DNA from: Actinomycetota bacterium
Lineage (GTDB): Bacteria; Actinomycetota; Acidimicrobiia; Acidimicrobiales; Ilumatobacteraceae
DNA: 64,000 bases
Assembly (NCBI GenBank): GCA_016870865.1
Contig: VGAC01000006.1
Coordinates: 1-64,000, forward strand
Reading direction: 5' to 3'
The notes beneath the pieces were generated by a model. That model did no database searches. It saw only the letters and a program-made list of their open reading frames with translations, and was not told the origin of the DNA. Numbering within the stretch: the first letter of the stretch is position 1; every line of letters begins with the position of its first letter. Both the position numbers and the translations under genes were made by a program. Positions 17,024 through 23,598 of this stretch are shown here, piece by piece.

Positions 17024-17443
17024 TCACGACGAGATGATGTTCACGCTTTGGCCATCGGCCTGCAACCCGAGTGCGACGGTGATCTGCCCGGGGTCGAAAG
17101 TAACGAGCGATACCGGCCCGGGCAGGCGCTGCACGGCAGCCAGATGCAGCGCCGACCCGAGCGTCACGGGCTGGGCACGCGAAATGAGGGATGCCTCGTC
17201 AATCGACCGTTGGTCGACGGGCACGACGTGGATGTAGTCCCACGTGCGACGCAACGAATCCTCCAGTTCTTCGCGGAGAACCGGTTCTTCGGTCATTCGG
17301 TCGATGCCGGCGAGACACTCGGCGAGGGCCATAGCCGAAGCGCACCACGTGCTGTCGGCGTTCATCGCATCGACGACGATTTGGCGCTGTGCACACGACA
17401 CGTGAAGGGCGAGCAACGCCGTCGTGTCGAGAACGATCGTCAT
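17024..17443 (-). CDS. PIN-domain toxin-like ribonuclease
   Basis: The 139 residues begin MTIVLDTTALLAL, the standard PIN start with the first acidic residue, then ALAECLAG (second) and a final TFDPG (fourth). The usual third acid in the TLDALHLA block is replaced: the sequence reads TLGSALHLAAVQR, with Ser in place of Asp. The protein would be the RNA-cleaving toxin of a VapBC-like pair. ATG 17443 overlaps the antitoxin stop by four bases (ATGA), the usual coupling in such pairs. Loss of one metal ligand may weaken activity. Confidence 0.83.
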   Translation of the reverse strand: MTIVLDTTALLALHVSCAQRQIVVDAMNADSTWCASAMALAECLAGIDRMTEEPVLREELEDSLRRTWDYIHVVPVDQRSIDEASLISRAQPVTLGSALHLAAVQRLPGPVSLVTFDPGQITVALGLQADGQSVNIISS

Positions 17444-17724
17444 CGGAGATCCCGCACGATGTGGTCGAAGCGCATTCCGCTGTGGATGTCGATCGCCGGG
17501 GGAAGCGGGTTGGCGTGTGTGCGTGCGGCGCGTCGGGGCGGCACGACCAGGCCGCGGGCCACGAGCTCCTCCATCGTCGTACCGGCGGGCGCGTCGACAG
17601 GGCCCAACTGGGCGATGGGGCGCCCCGATTCGGTGACGATGACCCGTTCCCCGGCAGCCGCACGCCGCAGGGTGGTGGCCAGGTTGGCCCGTAATTCGCG
17701 GGTTCCGACCTTCGCGCGCGCCAT
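17440..17724 (-). CDS. Phd/YefM-type antitoxin
   Basis: The 94-residue protein opens with AKVGTRELRANLATTLRRAAAGERVIVTESGRPIAQLGPV, a clear Phd/YefM DNA-binding fold, and ends with a basic and hydrophobic tail that should wrap the PIN toxin. It is expected to repress its own promoter and neutralise the downstream toxin. ATG 17724 lies seven bases after TATCCT, so the message is predicted leaderless. The short downstream overlap keeps toxin and antitoxin translation linked. Confidence 0.87.
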   Translation of the reverse strand: MARAKVGTRELRANLATTLRRAAAGERVIVTESGRPIAQLGPVDAPAGTTMEELVARGLVVPPRRAARTHANPLPPAIDIHSGMRFDHIVRDLR

Positions 17725-17731
17725 GTCGGGC

Positions 17732-17737
17732 AGGATA
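17732..17737 (-). promoter_or_regulatory. -10 element of the antitoxin-toxin operon (leaderless type)
   Basis: TATCCT ends seven bases before the antitoxin ATG. No Shine-Dalgarno sequence lies in between. Confidence 0.55.
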
Positions 17738-17818
17738 GCCGCCGAGCCGACCAAGTGTGTACACACCAGTACACACACGCCGTTGCATGCCTTGCTCTCC
17801 CTGCGGCAGGCTTTGCCC

Positions 17819-18934
17819 ATGAACTTTGCATTCAGCGAGGAGCAAGAAGAGCTCCGCAAAACCGTCCGGGCCTTTCTTGAGGCCAAGTCCGCCGAAGAGG
17901 CCGTGCGCCATCAAATGGAAACCGACCAGGGCTACGACGCCGCAGTCTGGAGCCAGATGGGTGAGCAGATGGGTCTACAGGGTCTGCACATTCCCGAGGA
18001 GTACGGCGGTTCGGGTTACTCGTATGTCGAGCTTGGAGTCGTCCTCGAAGAAATGGGCCGCGCGCTTTTGTGTGCACCGTATTTCTCGACGGTTGTCCTC
18101 GCCGCCAACACTCTGCTCCACAGCGGTGATGAGGCAGCCAAGAAGGCGCACCTTCCTGGCATTGCCGCCGGCACAACGATCGCCACGGTTGCAACGGCCG
18201 AGCCGTCCGGCAAGTGGGACGAAGCAGGTATCCAGATGTCGGCCTCGGGTTCGGGTTCCGACTGGAAGTTGTCGGGCACCAAATCGTTCGTCATCGACGG
18301 CCACGTCGCATCGCTCATCATCGTTGCGGCGCGCACCGGCAAGGGTGTGAGCTTGTTCGCAGTCGACGGCGGGGCGGCGGGTCTCACGCGTACGCAACTC
18401 TCGACGATGGACCAGACACGCAAGCAAGCAAAGCTCGACTTCAACAACACGCCGGCCACGCTGATCGGCGAGGAGGGCAAGGGTTGGAACATCTTGTCGA
18501 AGGTGTTGGATCTCGTGTCCATCGGCCTTGCAGCCGAGCAGGTGGGTGGCGCGCAGAAGGTTCTCGAGATGGCCGTCGAGTACGCCAAGGTTCGTGTGCA
18601 GTTCGGTCGTCCGATCGGTTCGTTCCAGGCAATCAAGCACAAGTGCGCCGACATGCTGCTCGAGGTCGAGTCGGCAAAGTCGGCCGCGTACTACGGCATG
18701 TGGTGCGCAGCGGAGATGAATGACGAACTCCCGTCGGTGGCCTCGCTCGCCAAGGCCTACTGCTCGGAGGCGTACTTCCATGCAACCGCCGAGAACATTC
18801 AGATCCACGGCGGCATTGGCTTCACCTGGGAACATCCGGCGCACCTGTACTTCAAGCGCGCGAAGTCCAGCGAGCTGATGTTCGGTGACCCGACCTACCA
18901 CCGCGAGATCTTGGCCCAGCGGATCGGAATTTGA
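17819..18934 (+). CDS. Acyl-CoA dehydrogenase
   Basis: The 371-residue protein has the acyl-CoA dehydrogenase fold: helical N-terminus FSEEQEELRKTVRAFLE, then IPEEYGGSG, the middle beta domain, and a C-terminal helical domain with VQFGRPIGSFQAIKHKCADM and IHGGIGFTWEHPAHLYFKRA. The FTWEHPAH form is typical of actinobacterial FadE enzymes acting on unusual chains such as sterol side chains; several of these are heteromeric. No Glu is evident at the medium-chain catalytic position near the C-terminus. ATG 17819 follows CAGGCT by six bases, a near match to the window's -10. The stop overlaps the next start (TTGA). Confidence 0.88.
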   Translation: MNFAFSEEQEELRKTVRAFLEAKSAEEAVRHQMETDQGYDAAVWSQMGEQMGLQGLHIPEEYGGSGYSYVELGVVLEEMGRALLCAPYFSTVVLAANTLLHSGDEAAKKAHLPGIAAGTTIATVATAEPSGKWDEAGIQMSASGSGSDWKLSGTKSFVIDGHVASLIIVAARTGKGVSLFAVDGGAAGLTRTQLSTMDQTRKQAKLDFNNTPATLIGEEGKGWNILSKVLDLVSIGLAAEQVGGAQKVLEMAVEYAKVRVQFGRPIGSFQAIKHKCADMLLEVESAKSAAYYGMWCAAEMNDELPSVASLAKAYCSEAYFHATAENIQIHGGIGFTWEHPAHLYFKRAKSSELMFGDPTYHREILAQRIGI

Positions 18935-19383
18935 CCACCGGCGTCTTCATCGCCGCGGCGGCGGTTTGCGTTTTTGCAATCGCCGCAATCGTCATTGGTC
19001 GCGAGGCGCGACGGCTCGATGCCGTTGCGCCTCGTGCCGTTTACAACCTCGACCAAGCCTCCGACTTCGTCGCCGATCGGCTTCCCGGGGTCACCCAGGC
19101 GCGACTCACGCCCGAAGAACTGCAGGCCATGCTCTCGCTGCACTTGCGCTGGTTGCATGCACGGGGCCTGCAACCCGACCGAGCCGTCGACAAGCGCCAG
19201 GACATCGCCGAACTGTTGCTGATCTCGGAAGACCAGTTGTCCGCCTACCTGTTGTCGGAGGCGGAGAAGTCGGGTGTCGAACTTCTCGACGACATCGACG
19301 TCGTGCACGTGGTGCGTGCGCACCTCGCCTATTTCGACGCGATCGGAGCAGTGGGCCCGACGGCCTCGTCGACCGACCTCTGA
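18931..19383 (+). CDS. Hypothetical protein with an N-terminal membrane anchor
   Basis: The 150-residue protein is unrecognised. Residues 3-22 form a hydrophobic helix (Ala/Val/Ile-rich), so it is probably anchored with the rest in the cytoplasm. The soluble part is largely helical, with LTPEELQAMLSLHLRWL and a AYLLSEAEKSGVELLDDIDVVHVV segment. The start is TTG 18931, overlapping the acyl-CoA dehydrogenase stop as TTGA, so the two are likely translated together. The last 55 bp lie opposite the end of the converging GT2 gene. Confidence 0.65.
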   Translation: MTTGVFIAAAAVCVFAIAAIVIGREARRLDAVAPRAVYNLDQASDFVADRLPGVTQARLTPEELQAMLSLHLRWLHARGLQPDRAVDKRQDIAELLLISEDQLSAYLLSEAEKSGVELLDDIDVVHVVRAHLAYFDAIGAVGPTASSTDL

Positions 19384-20699
19384 CCGGGACGGTTCGACTT
19401 CCACACGAACTGGTAGCGCTGCAGCGCGGGATGCCCGTACGGATCGCGCTCGAGCATGTCGCGCCAACGCGCACCGAGCTCGGCAACATCGGCGGGCTTC
19501 ATGACCGGTTCACGGGTCTTGGACTCGAAGTGGTGGCAGGCGGCCAGTGGTGTCCAGATCGTGCGCTTGCCGACCATGCGCAACTTCAACGCGTAGTCGA
19601 TGTCGTTGTAGTTGCCCGGGAATTTGGTGCACAGCCCGCCGACCTTTTCGAAGAGCAAGCGGGGCGTGAGTGCACATGCAGCGATCACCGATGACACCTC
19701 GCGTGCGACGCGCAACATGTTCGACGCACCGGGAATGTCGGCGGAGTGACCGCGGTAATAGTCGTAGGGGACGGGGTTGAAGAAGTGCCCCGCGCTTTGG
19801 ATGGTCCCGTCTTCGTAGAGAAGGGTCGGACCCACGAGACCCACGTCCCGGTCCTCGAAGTACGAAAGCAGGGTTTCGACTATGTCGGGGGAGACGATCT
19901 CCGTGTCGTCGTTGAGCAGCAAGAGGTAATCGGCGTCGGTGTGCAGCGCCGCGATGTTGACCTTCTCCGCGAAGTTGAAGGGTCTGTCGTAGTCGATGCA
20001 GGTGAGTGCTGCACCGCCCGCGGCTTCGATCTCGCGCCGCGCGTCGGCGGGTGTGTCGTGGTCGAGCACGGCGATGAACTCGAGATGCGGATAGGTGCTC
20101 GTTGCGCGCAGCGATGCAATGGCACCGGCTGCGAGAATCCGATCCCTGCCCCACACCTGGGCGTGGGTGCCGCGTGTCGGAACGATGACCGCGACGCGGG
20201 GTCGGGTCGTGAGCGTGCGCCGCACCCGGACCGCAGAAGCACCGTCGACTTCGCACGCCCCGGTGATACCAAGGCGCAGGCAGTGCTCGCGCACCGCAAC
20301 AACGTCGGCCCCCGGGGACGCATGTCGCCAGTCGGCGACGTACAGAAAACGCGCCATGCGTTCATGCCGCTGTGCGCGTTCGGAGAGTCTCAGGGACCGA
20401 TCGTGGGCCGACAGGGCAGAGAGAAACTCCGCACCACCGGCGGCCGCGACGACTTCCTCGGTGGCAAAAACGACATCGCCCACGTAGTTGTGACCACGCA
20501 GTCGTTCGGGCGACCAGCCGGGCCGCAACACCTGCATCGGTTCCTCGTAACGGTCGTCGGTGGTGTGCAGTGAGTCGCCGTAGACGAAGTCGGCACGCGT
20601 CCTTGCGGCGAACTTCGCCACGGTGCGCCGCATACCGCGCCGCAGGTCGCAATGCTCGGGTACGAAGCCGACGAGGCCACCGGTCCATGCAATTTTCAT
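19329..20699 (-). CDS. GT2 family glycosyltransferase with an extra N-terminal domain
   Basis: The 456 residues contain a GT-A domain from about 165: VAVIVPTRGTHAQVWGRDRI, a LLLLNDDTEIVSPD metal/donor segment, and GTIQSAGHFF, typical of rhamnosyl-type GT2 enzymes of surface polysaccharides. The first 160 residues (DFVYGDSLHTTDDRYEEP and RGHNYVGDVVFA) resemble a second, partial GT2 unit as seen in two-domain transferases. ATG 20699 overlaps the small upstream gene by four bases (ATGA). Its 3' end overlaps the converging membrane-anchored gene by 55 bp. Confidence 0.83.
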   Translation of the reverse strand: MKIAWTGGLVGFVPEHCDLRRGMRRTVAKFAARTRADFVYGDSLHTTDDRYEEPMQVLRPGWSPERLRGHNYVGDVVFATEEVVAAAGGAEFLSALSAHDRSLRLSERAQRHERMARFLYVADWRHASPGADVVAVREHCLRLGITGACEVDGASAVRVRRTLTTRPRVAVIVPTRGTHAQVWGRDRILAAGAIASLRATSTYPHLEFIAVLDHDTPADARREIEAAGGAALTCIDYDRPFNFAEKVNIAALHTDADYLLLLNDDTEIVSPDIVETLLSYFEDRDVGLVGPTLLYEDGTIQSAGHFFNPVPYDYYRGHSADIPGASNMLRVAREVSSVIAACALTPRLLFEKVGGLCTKFPGNYNDIDYALKLRMVGKRTIWTPLAACHHFESKTREPVMKPADVAELGARWRDMLERDPYGHPALQRYQFVWKSNRPGQRSVDEAVGPTAPIASK

Positions 20700-20959
20700 G
20701 TCGCAATCCGTTTGATGCGCGACCTGATGCCGATGGGCAGGTGACGGTAGAAGAAGCGAAGAGGCCACACCCACCACTTGTGTACCCAGACCTTTTTCTC
20801 CTCCGCCGAGCGGTAGGTCGGGAATGCGTAGGGCTCATCGGAGATGCCGTGCTCGGCGCGGTAACGGGCGGCATTGGCCTTTGCGCGATCGGCGAGCCGC
20901 GCATCGACTGCGGCAAGTTCGGCGAGACGTGCGTCGATCTCGCTGCGGCGCAGACCCAT
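20696..20959 (-). CDS. Small basic hypothetical protein preceding a glycosyltransferase
   Basis: The 87-residue protein is helical and charged. Residues 3-35 form a likely coiled coil (RRSEIDARLAELAAVDARLA), and the C-terminus is rich in Trp, Arg and Lys (WVHKWWVWPLRFFYRHLP), suggesting a peripheral membrane contact. It is coupled to the downstream GT2 by an ATGA overlap, so it may be an accessory subunit. No family is recognised. The ATG at 20959 lies seven bases after TAGGCT, consistent with a leaderless message. Confidence 0.68.
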   Translation of the reverse strand: MGLRRSEIDARLAELAAVDARLADRAKANAARYRAEHGISDEPYAFPTYRSAEEKKVWVHKWWVWPLRFFYRHLPIGIRSRIKRIAT

Positions 20960-20966
20960 GTGCGCG

Positions 20967-20972
20967 AGCCTA
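20967..20972 (-). promoter_or_regulatory. -10 element of the small-protein/GT2 operon
   Basis: TAGGCT on the minus strand ends seven bases before ATG 20959. It lies back to back with the plus-strand -10 at 20980-20985 inside a 33-bp divergent gap. Confidence 0.6.
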
Positions 20973-20979
20973 CTGCCGC

Positions 20980-20985
20980 TACTCT
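20980..20985 (+). promoter_or_regulatory. -10 element of the 74-residue protein gene
   Basis: TACTCT ends seven bases before ATG 20993. Confidence 0.55.
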
Positions 20986-20992
20986 TGGCCGC

Positions 20993-21217
20993 ATGGAGCG
21001 CCCCGGACGTTTCGAGCACACTCGCTTCCTCGGTGACAAGAGAACCCAGCTCGTCTACGACCTCGATTCGTGGACCGACGAGTCGGTCATCGACGACATC
21101 GTTGCCAATGAAGTTGGACTTTGTTTCGGTCCCGACACGCTTGCCGAGGCACGCAACCGCGGCTACACGCTGGCCACACCCGGTGCGTCGCGTCGGCATC
21201 ACAAGCCCCGCGCCTGA
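20993..21217 (+). CDS. Small hypothetical protein (74 residues)
   Basis: The protein begins MERPGRFEHTRFLGDKRTQLVYDLDSW and ends in a basic tail (RRHHKPRA). The middle, CFGPDTLAEARNRGYT, looks conserved but matches no family I can name. The frame is supported by its leaderless-type promoter and by the next gene starting two bases after its stop. It may be expressed with the hydrolase-fold protein downstream. Confidence 0.6.
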   Translation: MERPGRFEHTRFLGDKRTQLVYDLDSWTDESVIDDIVANEVGLCFGPDTLAEARNRGYTLATPGASRRHHKPRA

Positions 21218-21219
21218 TC

Positions 21220-22011
21220 ATGGTCACCGGGGAGGACGCTCCCGTCTCGACGATGGTGAGCAACGACTCGTTCCTGTCGGCTGGACTTCGTCTTGCCAGT
21301 TACTACGCGCGACCAAACGGCGTACTCGGACCGTTGCGAGGATTGATTCTCTGTCACGGCTTTCCGATTGGCCCCCTCGATGCGCGACAGTCAGCGGGGA
21401 CCTTTCCGCAGTTGATCGACCGCGTCGCGAACGAAGTCGGCTACGCGTCGCTCACCTTCACGTTCCGTGGATGCGGCGCGAGCGAGGGCGACTTCTCGCT
21501 GCAGGGCTGGGTTGACGACCTGCGCGCAGCGGTCGATCATCTCGTCGAAGTGGGAAATGTCGACGGCGTGTGGCTGGTCGGTACCAACACCGGTGCGTCA
21601 ATCGCTCTGTGTGTCGCCGTCGACGACCCCCGCGTGGCCGGTTGCGCGTCACTCAGCGGTCGCGCCGACTTCGACGACTGGGCAGAACAGCCCCGGCGCT
21701 TCTTGGAACACGCGCGCGAGATCGGGGCCATTCGTCGGGTGGGTTTCCCTCCGAACTTCGACGAGTGGACGCGTGAACTGCGCCGCTTCCGCCCGATTGA
21801 TGCCGTGCGACGTTTCGCCCCGCGACCCTTGCTGGTCCTGCATGGCGATGAAGACGAAAGTGTCCCCGCGGCCGACGCACGCGTGTTGGCGCAGGCCCAC
21901 GGCGCGGCCGAACTCAGGGTGATTCCCGGTGCGGGTCATCGTCTGCGTCACGACCCGCGCGCGCTGGCAGTTCTTCTCGGCTGGCTCGACCGTCAGCGCA
22001 CCGGGTACTGA
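21220..22011 (+). CDS. Alpha/beta-hydrolase-fold protein with a substituted nucleophile
   Basis: The 263-residue protein has the hydrolase fold: GLILCHGFPIGP (oxyanion region), FTFRGCGASEGDF, then the nucleophile-elbow strand WLVGTNTGASIALCVA, a LLVLHGDEDESVP acid region and GAGHRLRHD with the histidine. The elbow reads GTNTG where GxSxG is expected, so Asn occupies the catalytic serine position. It may be non-hydrolytic or use another mechanism. ATG 21220 follows the preceding stop by two bases; an ATG at 21253 would remove 11 residues. The substrate is unknown. Confidence 0.8.
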   Translation: MVTGEDAPVSTMVSNDSFLSAGLRLASYYARPNGVLGPLRGLILCHGFPIGPLDARQSAGTFPQLIDRVANEVGYASLTFTFRGCGASEGDFSLQGWVDDLRAAVDHLVEVGNVDGVWLVGTNTGASIALCVAVDDPRVAGCASLSGRADFDDWAEQPRRFLEHAREIGAIRRVGFPPNFDEWTRELRRFRPIDAVRRFAPRPLLVLHGDEDESVPAADARVLAQAHGAAELRVIPGAGHRLRHDPRALAVLLGWLDRQRTGY

Positions 22012-22015
22012 ATCG

Positions 22016-22993
22016 TCAGTAGCCGTCGACGTGCGTGCTGTGCCATGTCCAGGCCGTCTGGAGGATCTCTTCGATGCCGTAGCGGGCCCTCCAGCCAAGT
22101 TCGCGTTCCGCGAGTGACGGATCGGCGAACACGACGGCAGGGTCCCCCGCGCGGCGTGCAGAAAACACATGCGGCACTCCGCAGCCGGAAATGCGCTCGG
22201 TTGCCGACAGTACCTCGAGAACGGTGCTGCCCTTGCCGGTACCGAGATTGCACGTGAGCGACGGCTTGCCCACATCGAGGTAGTCGAGTGCCTTGACGTG
22301 GCCTTCGGCGAGGTCGACGACATGGATGTAGTCGCGTTCACCCGTGCCATCGCGAGTGGGGTAGTCGCTGCCGAACACCTCGAGGGGAGGCCGCTTGCCG
22401 AGCGTCGCCTTCATCACGATCGGTACGAGGTTCGTCGTGACCGACCAGTCTTCACCGATGGCCGAGTCGAAAGAGGCACCTGCCGCGTTGAAATAGCGCA
22501 GACACACGCTGCGCAGACCACGTGTTTCACCGATCCATGACAGCACGCGTTCGACCATCCATTTCGTTTCGGCATAGACGCTTTCGGGTCGCGGCAGGAG
22601 GTCTTCGGTGACGGGTACCCGCGCGGGGCTCCCGTACACGGCGGCCGACGAAGAGAAGACGAACTGTTCGACACCCGCGGCGACTGCGGCATCGATCAGT
22701 GCAGTCGAACCCCCGACATTGTTCGAGAAATACCGCAACGGGTGCGACATCGACTCACCAACGCTTTTGTACGCGGCAAAGTGGACGATGCTCCTCACGT
22801 TGCGCTCGCGGCAGAGCTTCGTCACGAGATCGAAGTCGGCGATTTCACCCACGACGAGGTCCGCTCCGAGGAGGGCCTCGCTGTGGCCCGTCTCGAGTGA
22901 GTCGAGAACCACGACTTCGCGACCCGATTCGCCCAGCGAACGCACGGTGTGCGAACCGATGTAGCCGGCTCCACCGGTGACAAGGACCGTCAC
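22016..22993 (-). CDS. galE: UDP-glucose 4-epimerase
   Basis: The 325-residue extended SDR starts with the NAD-binding GGAGYIGSH motif and has a FSSSAAVYG strand, the catalytic YAETK (Tyr-xxx-Lys, about 148-152), RYFNAAGA and GTGERDYIHVVDLAEGH, a pattern specific for GalE. It interconverts UDP-glucose and UDP-galactose. In this genome the product can feed the Glf/GlfT2 genes at the right edge. GTG 22993 follows the stop of the HhH-GPD gene by two bases, so the two are probably co-transcribed. It converges with the hydrolase gene over a four-base gap with no terminator. Confidence 0.93.
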   Translation of the reverse strand: MTVLVTGGAGYIGSHTVRSLGESGREVVVLDSLETGHSEALLGADLVVGEIADFDLVTKLCRERNVRSIVHFAAYKSVGESMSHPLRYFSNNVGGSTALIDAAVAAGVEQFVFSSSAAVYGSPARVPVTEDLLPRPESVYAETKWMVERVLSWIGETRGLRSVCLRYFNAAGASFDSAIGEDWSVTTNLVPIVMKATLGKRPPLEVFGSDYPTRDGTGERDYIHVVDLAEGHVKALDYLDVGKPSLTCNLGTGKGSTVLEVLSATERISGCGVPHVFSARRAGDPAVVFADPSLAERELGWRARYGIEEILQTAWTWHSTHVDGY

Positions 22994-22995
22994 GA

Positions 22996-23583
22996 CTACT
23001 TCTTCAGCGGTCGCGATTGCTTGTCGCGCTCGGCGGCTTTTTCCGCCTTTTTCCAGCTGCGCACGAGCAGCAACGTCTCGGGTGAGGTGATATCGGCGAC
23101 GGTGCGCGGGTTCGCGTCACTGAACACTCCGGCTTCGGCTTTCCAGTTGCGCGGCTTGACACCCATGCGCTTGCCGAGGAGCGCAATGAAGATCTGCGCC
23201 TTCTCCTCGCCGAATCCGGGCAGGACCCGCAGACGTGCGGTGAGTTCCCGCGCGTCGGTGATGCCCGCCCAGAGGTTTTCGCCCTTGTTTTTGTATTGCG
23301 CGGCGATGATGCCGCAGAGTCCGTGGATGCGACGACCCATTGCGGCGGGGAAACGGTGAACGGCGGGCTTCTCGCAACAAACGGCCACGAAGTCATCGAC
23401 GCCCATGGCTGCGATCCTCTTCGGATCGAGGTGACCCAGTCGCTTTTTCAGCGTGGCCGGTCCGTTGAACGCCCACTCCATCGGGACCTGCTGGTCGAGA
23501 AGCATGCCGATCAGCAACGCCGTGCCGCTCGCATTGAGCAGTTTGTCGGCGGAGGTGTCGCCCGTGATGTAGAGGGTGCCCAT
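22996..23583 (-). CDS. HhH-GPD-type base-excision-repair-like protein
   Basis: The 195-residue protein has the helix-hairpin-helix glycosylase layout: a LLIGMLLDQQVPMEWAF N-terminal helix, then the hairpin LRVLPGFGEEKAQIFIALLGKRMG (about 122-145). The catalytic Asp that normally follows the hairpin in a VDTHV-type motif is not visible, and no four-cysteine cluster loop is present. This short form is common in actinobacteria and annotated as a repair protein, but enzyme activity is uncertain. ATG 23583 is eight bases from a TAGATT hexamer. Confidence 0.75.
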   Translation of the reverse strand: MGTLYITGDTSADKLLNASGTALLIGMLLDQQVPMEWAFNGPATLKKRLGHLDPKRIAAMGVDDFVAVCCEKPAVHRFPAAMGRRIHGLCGIIAAQYKNKGENLWAGITDARELTARLRVLPGFGEEKAQIFIALLGKRMGVKPRNWKAEAGVFSDANPRTVADITSPETLLLVRSWKKAEKAAERDKQSRPLKK

Positions 23584-23598
23584 CAGCGATGAATCTAC

